Assembly (NCBI GenBank): GCA_019636375.1
Contig: JAHBXS010000001.1
Span: 868,001 to 932,000 of the forward strand
Length of the DNA: 64,000 nt
From: Pirellulaceae bacterium
GTDB taxonomy: Bacteria; Planctomycetota; Planctomycetia; Pirellulales; Pirellulaceae
Direction of reading: 5' to 3'
Both the position numbers and the translations under genes were made by a program. This document shows positions 51,639 to 61,072 of this stretch, piece by piece. How positions within the stretch are numbered: the first letter of the stretch is position 1; each line of letters opens with the position of its first letter. The notes under the pieces are model-generated. The model saw only the letters and a program-made list of their open reading frames with translations, did not search any database and had not been told where the DNA came from.

Positions 51639-54425
51639 CTAAAACGGCGCGGATGTCGGATCGTTGTCGAGGATTTCGCTGGACGGTTCGTTGGATTCCA
51701 CCGACTCCGAAGCAGCCGATTTTGCCGCTTTCTTTTTGGTAGCTTTTTTGGTGGTTGCCTTTTTGGTGGTCGTTTTTTTGGCCGTTTTTTTCGCAGCCTT
51801 TTTGGTCGTTGACTTGGCCCCCTTCTTTTTCGTCGCTTTTTTAGTTCCCCCTTTTTCGCGTCGCTCTTGCAGCAGGACAAGGGCCTGCTCGAAGGTCAGC
51901 GATTCGGGAGTGGCGTCTTTGGGAAGGGTCGCATTGGTTTCACCATCGGTAACATACGCCCCGTATCGTCCGTCCATGACTTGGACTGGGTTGTCAGTGA
52001 CTGGCGATTTTTCGAAGACCTTAAGCGGAGGTTTGGCCGCAGCTCGACCACGTCCAGTTCGCGGCTGTTTTAATAACTCGATAGCTTGATCGAAGGTCGC
52101 CTCAAGAGGAGACACGCCTGCCGGAAGTGATCGGGTTTCAGTCCCGCATTTGATGTACGGGCCGAATTTGCCGTTGTAAACCATGATCGGTTCGTTTTGT
52201 TCCGGATGAGTCCCCAAATCGAGCGGTAGCGACAGGAGTTTAAGGGCGATTTCGATTGTCACATCAGTTGGCGTCATGCCCTTGAGCAACGACGCATTTT
52301 TCGGTTTTTCATCTTCGTCGGCACCAACACCGAGCTGCACATAAGGACCAAAGCGGCCTTGTTTCAAGAACACGGGGCGTTCCGTTGCTGGGCAATAACC
52401 CAAGGGAGCCTCTGCGATTCCAGCATGGGCCAACAACTCGATGGCCTTCTCTAGTTTCAACTCATCGGGGGCCAAGTCTTGAGGAATCGTCGCACGCCGC
52501 TCGCCTTGTTCCAAATAAGGCCCGAACCTCCCGACACGCACATTGATGACAGCGCCATCTACCGAGTCCTCAGGCGTTCCGAGAGGGAACGTACAAATTT
52601 CACGCGCGTCAACTTCCTTGATTTTGTTTTCCAGTTGGCTCTTCAGACCTGGCTGGTGATTGCCGAAATAAAACTCGGTGAGATAGTCGATGTTGTCATG
52701 TTCGCGGCGACTGATGGCATCCATCTTGTCTTCCAGTTGTGCCGTGAACTCATAATCGACAAGGCTTGGGAAATGTTGTTCAAGCATCCTCACAACCGCA
52801 AAAGCCGACCAAGTTGGGATCAGATTATTTCCACGCTTCACGACGTATTCGCGGGCCTGAATCGTGTCGATAATGGAGGCGTAGGTACTGGGTCGTCCGA
52901 TGCCCCGTTTTTCAAGTTCGCGCGTCAAAGCGGCTTCGCTGAAACGTGCCGGTGGCTGAGTCGTGTGCGACTTCGATTCCAAACCCTTGCATGACAGCGG
53001 ATCGTTTGCTTCGACATTCGGCAGGATGGTTTCTTGATCGGAAAGTTCACTGTTCGGATCGTCTGAGCCTTCGACATAAGCACGCAGGAAACCGGGAAAA
53101 TCGATCGTTTTTCCTGTGCATTGGAAGGTCGCCCCGCCACCTTCGATTGTCACGGAGATAAACTTTCCACGCGCGTCAACCATTTGGCTTGCGACGGTCC
53201 GCTTCCAGATCAGTTCATAGAGGCGGAATTCGTCGTCTCGCAGTTTGCCTCGCAGATCGCCGAGCATTGGAAACGGTTGACCGGCAGGGCGGATCGCCTC
53301 GTGGGCCTCTTGGGCATTTTTCACTTTTGAGACGTAAGTCCGGGGCGAGTCTGGGAGAAACTCTTGGCCATATTCACCTTGCACCAAGTTCCGAGCTGCA
53401 TCGACGGCCTCTTTGGCGAGGGTCGTCGAATCGGTACGCATATAGGTAATGTAGCCGTTTTCGTAGAGGCTTTGCGCGGCCGTCATTGTCCGCCGAGCGG
53501 TAAATCCCAGTTTGCGGTTGGCCTCTTGTTGCAACGTACTCGTTGTAAACGGAGGGGCAGGGGACCGAGTATAAGGTTTGACTTCGACTTTCGTAACCTG
53601 AAATTTCGCCTGAGAAAGTCGCGTGACAAGCTGGTTGGCTTGGGCCTCGTCGAGAACCAGAAATTGGTCCCCTTTGATTTTGCCGTTGGTTGAGTCAAAA
53701 TCCTTGCCGGACGGGATTTTTTTACCATCAAAAGCGACTAGATCGGCGGTCATTAACTCGCTTTTCGCCGTCGTGAATTTGCCGATCAAGTCCCAGTAAG
53801 TGGCGGAAACAAAGGCCATCCGCTCTCGCTCGCGGTCAACAATCAAACGGACGGCAACACTCTGGACTCGCCCCGCACTGCGACCGAGACTCTTTTTCCA
53901 GAGAAATTCCGACATTTCGTAACCGTAAAGGCGGTCTAGAATCCGGCGTGTCTCTTGGGCCTTGACCAACGCGTCATCGATTTGGCGGGGGCTTTCGAGA
54001 GCTTGGGTGATCGCGGTTTTCGTGATTTCGTGAAAAACCAGCCGATAGACGGGGACTTTTGGTTTTAGAATCTCGGCCAAGTGCCAACTGATCGCTTCAC
54101 CTTCGCGGTCTTCGTCCGTCGCGAGATAGAGGCTTTGGCAGTCTTTGAGGGCCTTTTTGAGCAAATCGACTTGCTTCTTTTTCCCATCGGGAATCACATA
54201 AACGGGGGCAAAAGCATCGTCGACGTTAACTCCCAACCTCGCCCAGGGCTCATTTTTCAACGCGGCAGGCATTTGTTTTTTGCCAGCCGGAAGGTCGCGG
54301 ACGTGTCCGATACTGGCCTCAACTTGGAACTGTCGTCCCAGAAATTTGCCGATCGTCCGCGCCTTGGCAGGGGATTCGACGATCACCAGGGATTTTTCGC
54401 GAGTCTCGGTAGCTTTTTTTGACAT
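51639..54425 (-). CDS. topA: DNA topoisomerase I with lysine-rich C-terminal tail
   Basis: About 928 residues from the ATG at 54425 (MSKKATETREK), which has AAGG five bases upstream. Toprim domain: SLVIVESPAKARTIGKFLG and YLATDEDREGEAISWHL. The active-site Tyr is in GYITYMRTDSTTLA; FSEAALTRELEKRGIGRPSTYA is also typical. Instead of zinc fingers the C-terminus has three or four copies of a repeat with KFGPYIKCG/RFGPYVQLG/RYGAYVTDG followed by FxxAxxLL. A histone-H1-like tail of about 50 residues (KKATKKKGAKSTTKKAAKKT and on) precedes an acidic end. It relaxes negative supercoils. Confidence 0.97.
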   Translation of the reverse strand: MSKKATETREKSLVIVESPAKARTIGKFLGRQFQVEASIGHVRDLPAGKKQMPAALKNEPWARLGVNVDDAFAPVYVIPDGKKKQVDLLKKALKDCQSLYLATDEDREGEAISWHLAEILKPKVPVYRLVFHEITKTAITQALESPRQIDDALVKAQETRRILDRLYGYEMSEFLWKKSLGRSAGRVQSVAVRLIVDRERERMAFVSATYWDLIGKFTTAKSELMTADLVAFDGKKIPSGKDFDSTNGKIKGDQFLVLDEAQANQLVTRLSQAKFQVTKVEVKPYTRSPAPPFTTSTLQQEANRKLGFTARRTMTAAQSLYENGYITYMRTDSTTLAKEAVDAARNLVQGEYGQEFLPDSPRTYVSKVKNAQEAHEAIRPAGQPFPMLGDLRGKLRDDEFRLYELIWKRTVASQMVDARGKFISVTIEGGGATFQCTGKTIDFPGFLRAYVEGSDDPNSELSDQETILPNVEANDPLSCKGLESKSHTTQPPARFSEAALTRELEKRGIGRPSTYASIIDTIQAREYVVKRGNNLIPTWSAFAVVRMLEQHFPSLVDYEFTAQLEDKMDAISRREHDNIDYLTEFYFGNHQPGLKSQLENKIKEVDAREICTFPLGTPEDSVDGAVINVRVGRFGPYLEQGERRATIPQDLAPDELKLEKAIELLAHAGIAEAPLGYCPATERPVFLKQGRFGPYVQLGVGADEDEKPKNASLLKGMTPTDVTIEIALKLLSLPLDLGTHPEQNEPIMVYNGKFGPYIKCGTETRSLPAGVSPLEATFDQAIELLKQPRTGRGRAAAKPPLKVFEKSPVTDNPVQVMDGRYGAYVTDGETNATLPKDATPESLTFEQALVLLQERREKGGTKKATKKKGAKSTTKKAAKKTAKKTTTKKATTKKATKKKAAKSAASESVESNEPSSEILDNDPTSAPF

Positions 54426-54684
54426 GGTGACCTTGGATGCTGTTGGCATTGTACAAGATGCCAGCGACAGATACATTTGTTACTGGAATAATTGATTAAC
54501 GCCTAGACCTAGGGCCTGTCAAGGTACCTAGTGGGGCAAGTCCATATCCTGAGGGCGTGGAGAATTGGGTTCAGCCACCGTCGTGCCGAGCACCCGATAG
54601 GCCGTTTCGGCAAGGGCATCTGACCCCATTTCTCCACCGATTCATAACAATAGTGCTGGACATTTTGAAAGCAGTGAGACCGTA

Positions 54685-57222
54685 ATGGCAAGTCCGATGT
54701 CGTTTATCCGTCGCAACCAACGAGGGTTGATGGCGGTTTTTGGAATTCTTTTGATGGTCGTGTTTTTGATCACGATGATCCTTCCCCAAGGTTTCGGCGG
54801 AGGAGGAGGAGGGGGGACCCGCGAAAATCCCGTGGTCGTCCGCTGGAAAGAAGGACAGCTTACCCGTGCCGAACTCGACATGTTTCGCAATCGATACTAC
54901 ATGACAATGGAGTTTTTAAATCGCGTCGCAGCGATTGGAGCGGAACGCAAAGGTGCCGGGTATGTTAAAACCCACATGGATTTGGTGGCGATTCCAAGCC
55001 CCAACCAAGCCGATCAGGCTTCCATCGACGAAAGCGTGTTTTTAAAACACATGTTGGTTTCCGAAGCCAAAAAAATGGGAATCGAAATCGGTGATGAGAC
55101 GATCAACGACTATTTGATTCTGGTAGGTAATTTAAGTGATGCGGACTCTGGATTCTCAGAATCCGAACTACGACAGATCGCTCGCGATGCCACCAACGGT
55201 CAATTGGACTGGATCAAAATCCGTGAAAGCCTCCGCGAGGAACTGGCCGCTCAGCAGATGCTGCTACTGCGACTCACCGGGCTCCGCACAACTTGGACTC
55301 CAACTCAGCAACGACCGGTTTACCATCCGAATCCCACCGAGGCTTTTCAGCTTTTCAACCGGGCGAATACTTTAGTTTCAGCGGAAGTCGTCGCTTTTCC
55401 AGTTGATGACTATTTGTCAAAAGTAACCGCCTCCCCAACCAACGCCGAATTGAAAGAACTCTTCAATAAAGGAAAATACGACTTTCCCGATCCGAACCGA
55501 AAAACTCCTGGCTTTAAACAAGGCCGCAGAATGAACATTCAATACTTCGAGGCCGATTTCAATCAGTTCCTCGAAGTGGAAATGGCAAAGGTCTCTGACA
55601 AAGAACTCCAGGACGAATACGATCGCCTCGTCGCTGAGGAAAGTCCCGTGGTCTTCGAAATCTTGCCGGACCTTGAGATGCCAGAAATCCCAGGATTGGG
55701 GGACTTGCTTCCTACCGAAGGCGATTCTGACCCGCCCCCGATGACCGAGCCACCTACTGAAGGAGAAAAAACCGACGGCGATGCGACTGAGAAAAAATCA
55801 GAGGCAGCCGATGGTGAAAACGATCCTCCGGTCACGAGCGAAGAGAAAATCGACGATAAAGCCGATGGCAAAACCGACGAATCCGGCGATGGAAACCAGG
55901 GCGGCCAAGAGGGCGAAACCGGCAATGGCGATACCGAAAAGGAAGGCTCCACTGATGACGGTGCAAAAGACGATGATGGCAAAGCCCATGACATCACGGT
56001 TTTTGTCTCAACTCGCAATTTGAGCCTACCCGTTATTCGACAAGACGAAGAGATGCAGGAAGGGACTGGCGGCGAGAATCCTCCGGTTCAAGACCCTCCT
56101 ATTCAAGATCCGCCAATTCAAAACCCTCCGGTTGCGGACCCGCCTATCCAGGATCCACCGATGCAAGAAGGTGACGCAGTAACGCCTCCTGTCACCCAAT
56201 CGGACGATCTTCCGCCGGTGACTGATCAAGACGAGGGGGCTGTCGTCGAACAACAAGACAAAGAAGTTAAACCCCAAAAGCGTCAACGCCCGTTGAAGGA
56301 AGTCGCCGACGATTTGCGTCGAAACCTAAAAGGACAGATTGCTGCGCAAGTGATGAACGCAGCCTTGGAAGAAGCCACCAAGAGCGTCCGTGATCACCAG
56401 TACAAGATGTACGATGCAGCCGATACAGCATTTAGCGCTGGCAAAAAATTCGAACACAACGATTTCACAAAATTCGATGGCTCGGAAATCGCCAAGCGAT
56501 TGGGATTGCGCTTCATGGAAACCGGTTTGTTCGTAGACGACCAATTCGAAACGACTGAATTAGCCAAGCTGACTCCCCTCTTTTCAATGCAATATCAACA
56601 AGTTTTTCCGCCGTCACTTTATTCGCAAGCCAGCCATTACGAGCCAACAGACCCGTTACTCGTGGGTTTCGGGGCCGTGCGACTGGTCATGTGGTTCGCT
56701 GAAAAACATGATGCTCGAGTCAGAACCTTGGAAGAGGCCAAAGACGATGTGATTGCCTTCTGGAAGCACAATTTGGCTTTTGAAGCCGCGATGCATGACG
56801 CTCAAAAAGCTGCGGAAGAAGTCAGCACATCGAAAAAGCCTTTGTCGGATCGATTTGCCGAACGAGCCAAATTGACCGGGCAGTTCAGTTGGTACTCCAG
56901 CGACATGCGCTTTGGCCTTTCCCGCCCAGTTGGTGTCGATTCGCCCGGCGAGGAATTCATGGAGACGGTTTTCTCTATGAAGGAAGGCTCAGTGGCCGTC
57001 AGTCATAACGCGAATAAGAGTACCGTTTACCTCGTCAAGGTTATCTCAACCGACCGACGAAGTGGCGATGACATGAATCGCGAGTTCATCACGCGAGTAT
57101 CCGATTTACAAATGTTGCCGATGGATGTGCAAACCGTGACCGGAAACTACTTGATGCAGTTGACTCAAGATTTTAACAATGAGGTCATCGACGAATACAA
57201 AATCGAGTGGGTAGAAAATTGA
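54685..57222 (+). CDS. Membrane-anchored PpiD/SurA-like periplasmic protein with low-complexity inserts
   Basis: About 845 residues. The start FIRRNQRGLMAVFGILLMVVFLITMILP is a PpiD-like N-terminal anchor, followed by a poly-Gly run and a SurA-N-like helical region (LTRAELDMFRNRYY, LKHMLVSEAKKMGIEIGDETINDYL). No parvulin signature is clear. An acidic, Lys/Asp/Gly-rich insert at about residues 345-440 and a proline-rich stretch of DPPIQ-type pentapeptides at about 460-510 interrupt the fold. The C-terminal third (EAKDDVIAFWKHNLAFEAAMHDAQKAAEEV) is helical again. It probably acts as an envelope chaperone. The cstA ATG follows its stop by four bases, so they are co-transcribed. Confidence 0.7.
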   Translation: MASPMSFIRRNQRGLMAVFGILLMVVFLITMILPQGFGGGGGGGTRENPVVVRWKEGQLTRAELDMFRNRYYMTMEFLNRVAAIGAERKGAGYVKTHMDLVAIPSPNQADQASIDESVFLKHMLVSEAKKMGIEIGDETINDYLILVGNLSDADSGFSESELRQIARDATNGQLDWIKIRESLREELAAQQMLLLRLTGLRTTWTPTQQRPVYHPNPTEAFQLFNRANTLVSAEVVAFPVDDYLSKVTASPTNAELKELFNKGKYDFPDPNRKTPGFKQGRRMNIQYFEADFNQFLEVEMAKVSDKELQDEYDRLVAEESPVVFEILPDLEMPEIPGLGDLLPTEGDSDPPPMTEPPTEGEKTDGDATEKKSEAADGENDPPVTSEEKIDDKADGKTDESGDGNQGGQEGETGNGDTEKEGSTDDGAKDDDGKAHDITVFVSTRNLSLPVIRQDEEMQEGTGGENPPVQDPPIQDPPIQNPPVADPPIQDPPMQEGDAVTPPVTQSDDLPPVTDQDEGAVVEQQDKEVKPQKRQRPLKEVADDLRRNLKGQIAAQVMNAALEEATKSVRDHQYKMYDAADTAFSAGKKFEHNDFTKFDGSEIAKRLGLRFMETGLFVDDQFETTELAKLTPLFSMQYQQVFPPSLYSQASHYEPTDPLLVGFGAVRLVMWFAEKHDARVRTLEEAKDDVIAFWKHNLAFEAAMHDAQKAAEEVSTSKKPLSDRFAERAKLTGQFSWYSSDMRFGLSRPVGVDSPGEEFMETVFSMKEGSVAVSHNANKSTVYLVKVISTDRRSGDDMNREFITRVSDLQMLPMDVQTVTGNYLMQLTQDFNNEVIDEYKIEWVEN

Positions 57223-57226
57223 TCCG

Positions 57227-59065
57227 ATGAGTCTGTTGTGGATCGCGGCGGGAAGCGTCATTGTTTTCCTGGTGGCCTATCACACTTATGGCCGCTGGCT
57301 GCGTGATCGCATTTTCAAAATTGACGCGACCGCTCGGGTTCCCAGCGAACAGTTTTGTGACAACATCGACTATGTCCCCACATCACGCTCGGTCGTGTTC
57401 GGACATCATTTCACCAGTATTGCCGGTACTGGACCGATCGTCGGGCCTGCGGTGGCGGTGTTTTGGGGCTGGCTACCGGCGTTGTTGTGGATTGTGCTGG
57501 GAAGCATTTTCATAGGTGCCGTCCATGATTTTGGTGCCTTGGTCTTGAGCCTAAGAAACCGTGGCAAAACCGTCGGAGAAATTGCAGGTCAAGTCATCTC
57601 GCCACGCACGCGAGTCTTGTTTTTGCTGATCTTATTTTTCGCTTTGTTAATCGTATTGGCCATTTTTGGATTGGTCATCGCCACGATCTTCAAACTGTAT
57701 CCCGGAAGTGTACTGGGGGTTTGGATTTCCTTCCCGCTTGCAATGGGAGTTGGCTATTTGGTACATCGGCGCGGCGTTTCCCTGCTTCCGGTGAGCTTGA
57801 TATGCCTCGTGTTGTTTTACGCCGCCGTTTATGTCGGTGTCTACCATTTGCCGGTACGCATTCCGGACGCTTGGAATCCCGTATTGGTTTGGACGGCAAT
57901 CCTGTTTGTATATTGTTTTTTTGCGTCCACACTTCCAGTATGGCTGTTGTTGCAGCCTCGAGACTTCTTAAATAGCCATCAATTGCTGATCACTCTCGTG
58001 TTGTTATTTGTTGGGATGATTGCCGCAAGTTTCATGGGCGCGAGCTTGGTGAATACGACGCCGGCGATTGTTCCTCAGCAGGAGCTTCCAAAGGGGGCTC
58101 CACCACTGTTCCCTTTTTTATTCATCACGATTGCCTGCGGTGCAGTCAGCGGATTTCATTGCCTAGTAAGTAGCGGTACGACGAGTAAACAATTGAAAAA
58201 CGAACTGGATGCTCAACCGGTCGCATATGGCGGGATGTTGCTGGAAGGTTTTTTAGCGGTCGTCGTCGTCTTAGCGTGTTGCGCCGGCGTCGGGATGGGG
58301 TTGCTGGAATCGCGCCCGGTTGATGGGAGTTGGCATATTGAATACGCTCATGCCGGAACTGTCGAAGCAGCTGCCGAATCGCAACCCGCCGAGATCTGGC
58401 GCAGTTACTACAATCCATCGGGGAAATGGAGTGATTTTCAGCTTGGCAAAATGGTGGGAGCGTTTGTAAATGGAGGCGCAAATTTTTTAAATGCATTGGG
58501 GATCCCGCTAACTTTAGGCGTCGGCTTAATTTCAGTGCTCGTCGCTTGCTTCGCTGCCACTACACTTGATTCGGCAACCCGTCTGCAACGCTATGTCGTT
58601 CAAGAACTTGCGACGACCATGAAATTACCCCTTTTGGAAAACAAGTACAGCGCCACACTATTCGCGGTCGTGCTCAGTGGCGTGATTGCGGCGATACCAA
58701 GTTCAGCCGGTGCTCCCTTGGGTTCAGGGGGCCTTATTTTGTGGCCGCTGTTTGGTGCGATCAATCAACTGCTGGCTGGGTTGGCGTTGATGGTGGTGAT
58801 CGCATGGCTCTATCAAATGAAACGCCCGGTCGCTTTTGCGGTAATCCCTTTGTTGCTCATGTTAGTCATGCCATTTTGGGCAATGACCTTCAACGTCTTT
58901 TCACCTGACCCCGAACTTGGCTGGGCCGTGCAAGGCAAATGGCTATTGGTTGGCGTCGCCATCGTAACACTCATCCTACAAATCTGGATGGTAATAGAAT
59001 TCCTTCTTGCCATGCACCGCTTAAAAAAACTTCTCCAATCACCCGTCTCCGCACCTGTCAAATAA
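57227..59065 (+). CDS. cstA: CstA-family carbon starvation / pyruvate transporter
   Basis: About 612 residues, somewhat shorter than the 700 of E. coli CstA. Signatures include YHTYGRWLRDRIFKID, SVVFGHHFTSIAGTGPIVGPAVAVFWGWLPALLW, GAVHDFGALVLSLRNRGKTVGE, GAVSGFHCLVSSGTTSKQL and FAATTLDSATRLQRYV. There are more than a dozen membrane helices. The family imports pyruvate or peptides. The gene lies four bases after the PpiD-like gene and is convergent with the deacetylase gene, five bases from its stop. Confidence 0.95.
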   Translation: MSLLWIAAGSVIVFLVAYHTYGRWLRDRIFKIDATARVPSEQFCDNIDYVPTSRSVVFGHHFTSIAGTGPIVGPAVAVFWGWLPALLWIVLGSIFIGAVHDFGALVLSLRNRGKTVGEIAGQVISPRTRVLFLLILFFALLIVLAIFGLVIATIFKLYPGSVLGVWISFPLAMGVGYLVHRRGVSLLPVSLICLVLFYAAVYVGVYHLPVRIPDAWNPVLVWTAILFVYCFFASTLPVWLLLQPRDFLNSHQLLITLVLLFVGMIAASFMGASLVNTTPAIVPQQELPKGAPPLFPFLFITIACGAVSGFHCLVSSGTTSKQLKNELDAQPVAYGGMLLEGFLAVVVVLACCAGVGMGLLESRPVDGSWHIEYAHAGTVEAAAESQPAEIWRSYYNPSGKWSDFQLGKMVGAFVNGGANFLNALGIPLTLGVGLISVLVACFAATTLDSATRLQRYVVQELATTMKLPLLENKYSATLFAVVLSGVIAAIPSSAGAPLGSGGLILWPLFGAINQLLAGLALMVVIAWLYQMKRPVAFAVIPLLLMLVMPFWAMTFNVFSPDPELGWAVQGKWLLVGVAIVTLILQIWMVIEFLLAMHRLKKLLQSPVSAPVK

Positions 59066-59070
59066 TTCGA

Positions 59071-60012
59071 TTACCAACCTTGCCCCTCGACCGAGCACGA
59101 TTTTTTCGTTGCGCGAAGGAAATGGTTGTAGGCAAGCGATATTGTCTGGAAGTGAATATCGACGACATCTTCGACATTCGGCGCATATCCACCGGCCATG
59201 GCGATGGCGACTGGTAGAGATTTTGCATGGCACCAATCGAAGACACGCTGGTCGCGTAAGGCCAAACCGTGTTTGGTGAGCCTCATTTTGCCCAGTCGAT
59301 CGCCGAGGTACGGATCCGCTCCCGCGAGGTAAAAAACAAATTGCGGCTCAAAGTCACGCTCGATGCTCTGCAACGCGGAGTCCAAAACCTTAAGGTATTC
59401 TTCGTCACCAACCCCTTCTGGTAAACCAATGTCCAAATCACTTCGGGCCTTGAGGAATGGATAGTTCTTATCGCAGTGAAGCGAGCATGTAAATATCGTA
59501 GGGTCGCCGAAACAAATTTCAGCCGAGCCATTCCCTTGATGAACATCCAAATCAAGAATCAAGGCTCGTTCTATCAGGTCTCTTTTTTGCAGGGATCGGA
59601 CAGCGACACAGGCATCATTGAAAACGCAATAGCCTCCTCCTGCGTGCGTCGAAGCATGATGCGTGCCACCTGCCATGTTGACTGAAATACAAGAATCAAT
59701 GGCAGTCAAAGCGGCTGCGATACTAGCGCCTGAAGATCGCCGCGACCGTTCGACCATTTTTTCCGACCACGGAAAACCGATTCGACGTATTTCTAGATCG
59801 CTCAACTCGCCGCACTGAACGCGCTCGACATAAGTCGGGCAATGAGCCAGCATAAGTTCCTGATCACTCGCCGCTGGTGCAAGATGAAGTTGGCAATTCT
59901 GAGCCATTTCGGATGCAACGACGCGATCGCGCAACAAGCGATATTTGCTCATCGGAAAACGATGGCCGGCGGGCAATGGGAGTTCGAAAGTATCTGAATA
60001 GTACAGAATCAT
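59071..60012 (-). CDS. Histone deacetylase-family (acetoin utilisation/APAH-like) protein
   Basis: About 313 residues from the ATG at 60012, whose A is also the last base of the TGA of the MOSC gene. The zinc hydrolase site is complete: the His pair in MAGGTHHAST, ILDLDVHQGNG (Asp and His ligands), FYLAGADPYLGDRLG (second Asp) and the catalytic Tyr in AMAGGYAPNVED. Members deacetylate lysines, polyamines or small amides in the cytoplasm; the substrate here is unknown. It is the second gene of a two-gene operon with the MOSC protein. Confidence 0.93.
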   Translation of the reverse strand: MILYYSDTFELPLPAGHRFPMSKYRLLRDRVVASEMAQNCQLHLAPAASDQELMLAHCPTYVERVQCGELSDLEIRRIGFPWSEKMVERSRRSSGASIAAALTAIDSCISVNMAGGTHHASTHAGGGYCVFNDACVAVRSLQKRDLIERALILDLDVHQGNGSAEICFGDPTIFTCSLHCDKNYPFLKARSDLDIGLPEGVGDEEYLKVLDSALQSIERDFEPQFVFYLAGADPYLGDRLGKMRLTKHGLALRDQRVFDWCHAKSLPVAIAMAGGYAPNVEDVVDIHFQTISLAYNHFLRATKKSCSVEGQGW

Positions 60013-60527
60013 CAATCTTCGATGGCAGCTTTTTCGTTCAACTCTTGTTCAAAGAACTCCACGGAGTCGCCTACCTTGATCACTCCACTTTGAATAACCG
60101 TCGCAGTTATCCCGCCGTGTCCCCGCATGGCATTGAATCCGCCAAGCCCCAGGTTGGCTTCCATCTGTTTGCAGGGAGCACAATTTCCGGTTCCCTTCAG
60201 AATTGCCGTGCCAATTCGAAATTGTTTGTGTTTCAATGATTGCAGATTGATTCCCGAAACCAACAGATTGCGACGTGTCAGCGCGGGATCGATCGGTTCC
60301 GAATGCCCCAGAAGTTGTCCAACAACCGCCAAATGTTCGGCTTGGATCAAGGTGACCTGACGAGGCGCTCCGGGAGGACCTTGGAAGAAATCTCCCACCA
60401 AGCCACTGTCGGTGCTGGCCTCGACATCGTTTACCGTTTGAATCGGCTCGCCGCGCGAAGGTCGGAGACCGATCCAAGTGACTTGGCCTGACTGGCGATA
60501 TTGGCCGTGCATACGATGTTGGTTCAT
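60012..60527 (-). CDS. MOSC domain-containing protein
   Basis: About 171 residues, a stand-alone MOSC domain. After VTWIGLRPSRGEPIQTVNDVEA comes the core with VTLIQAEHL, RRNLLVSGINLQSLKHKQFRIG and the conserved Cys region ILKGTGNCAPCKQME, then GGITATVIQSGVIKVGD. MOSC domains handle sulfur carried on a conserved cysteine or bind molybdenum cofactor. The start is the ATG at 60527. It precedes and is coupled to the deacetylase-family gene. Confidence 0.92.
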   Translation of the reverse strand: MNQHRMHGQYRQSGQVTWIGLRPSRGEPIQTVNDVEASTDSGLVGDFFQGPPGAPRQVTLIQAEHLAVVGQLLGHSEPIDPALTRRNLLVSGINLQSLKHKQFRIGTAILKGTGNCAPCKQMEANLGLGGFNAMRGHGGITATVIQSGVIKVGDSVEFFEQELNEKAAIED

Positions 60528-61072
60528 CAAGCTATGGACTCCATTAGTAAAATTTGTGTTCTAGGCGACTCGCTCTGCAAGCACCTATTGTCGTCGAATT
60601 CGTAACGAAGAAAAGGGACAATGGTGGTCGATTACTTTGAAACTGTCATTTGGAAAACGTTCTTAAACATAAAAAATCCGGACAAGCCATCAGCCGGAGT
60701 GTGTTCGCACCTGCTTTTCGTATACCAAAAGGGGTCAGACCCTCTCCGGCTAGGCAGCAAAACAACGTTAAATTTCGCTTAGCCTCCAAAGGGTCTGACC
60801 CCTTTTGGGATACGGAGGTTGAATTGGATTTAGTGCCGGTTTCTGCGATTCGACTGAGCAACGCCTAGAACTCGAATCACGCCATGTAGTAGAATCGGAA
60901 CGTGGCGAGATTGTCACCAGAGGATCGGCGTTTCGAGACAGGCATCCTTTTCCAATCACTCCGCCTGAAGTTACAAAAGGCGATCGGATATAGAATGAAT
61001 GCCTTGAATACGATGCACTTCTGAGTGGAACGCTGCCTGGAAAAACAGATTATTAATTCACGGAAATTGAAG
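60528..61072. other. Divergent intergenic region with a REP-like repeat
   Basis: About 545 bp between the MOSC gene (minus) and the EF-hand protease gene (plus). It holds repeat copy 2 at 60719-60814. No small gene is supported; a GTG at 61025 in frame with the protease is a weaker start than the ATG at 61073. Confidence 0.4.
60719..60814. repeat. REP/MITE-like palindromic repeat, copy 2
   Basis: The same element as 5485-5584 but in reverse orientation: arms 60719-60743 and 60790-60814 with one mismatch (TATACC against TATCCC), and a centre that matches copy 1 at most positions. The outermost bases differ from copy 1 (CGTAT here, AGCCTAT there), which sets the shared core at about 23 bp per arm. 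Confidence 0.85.
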
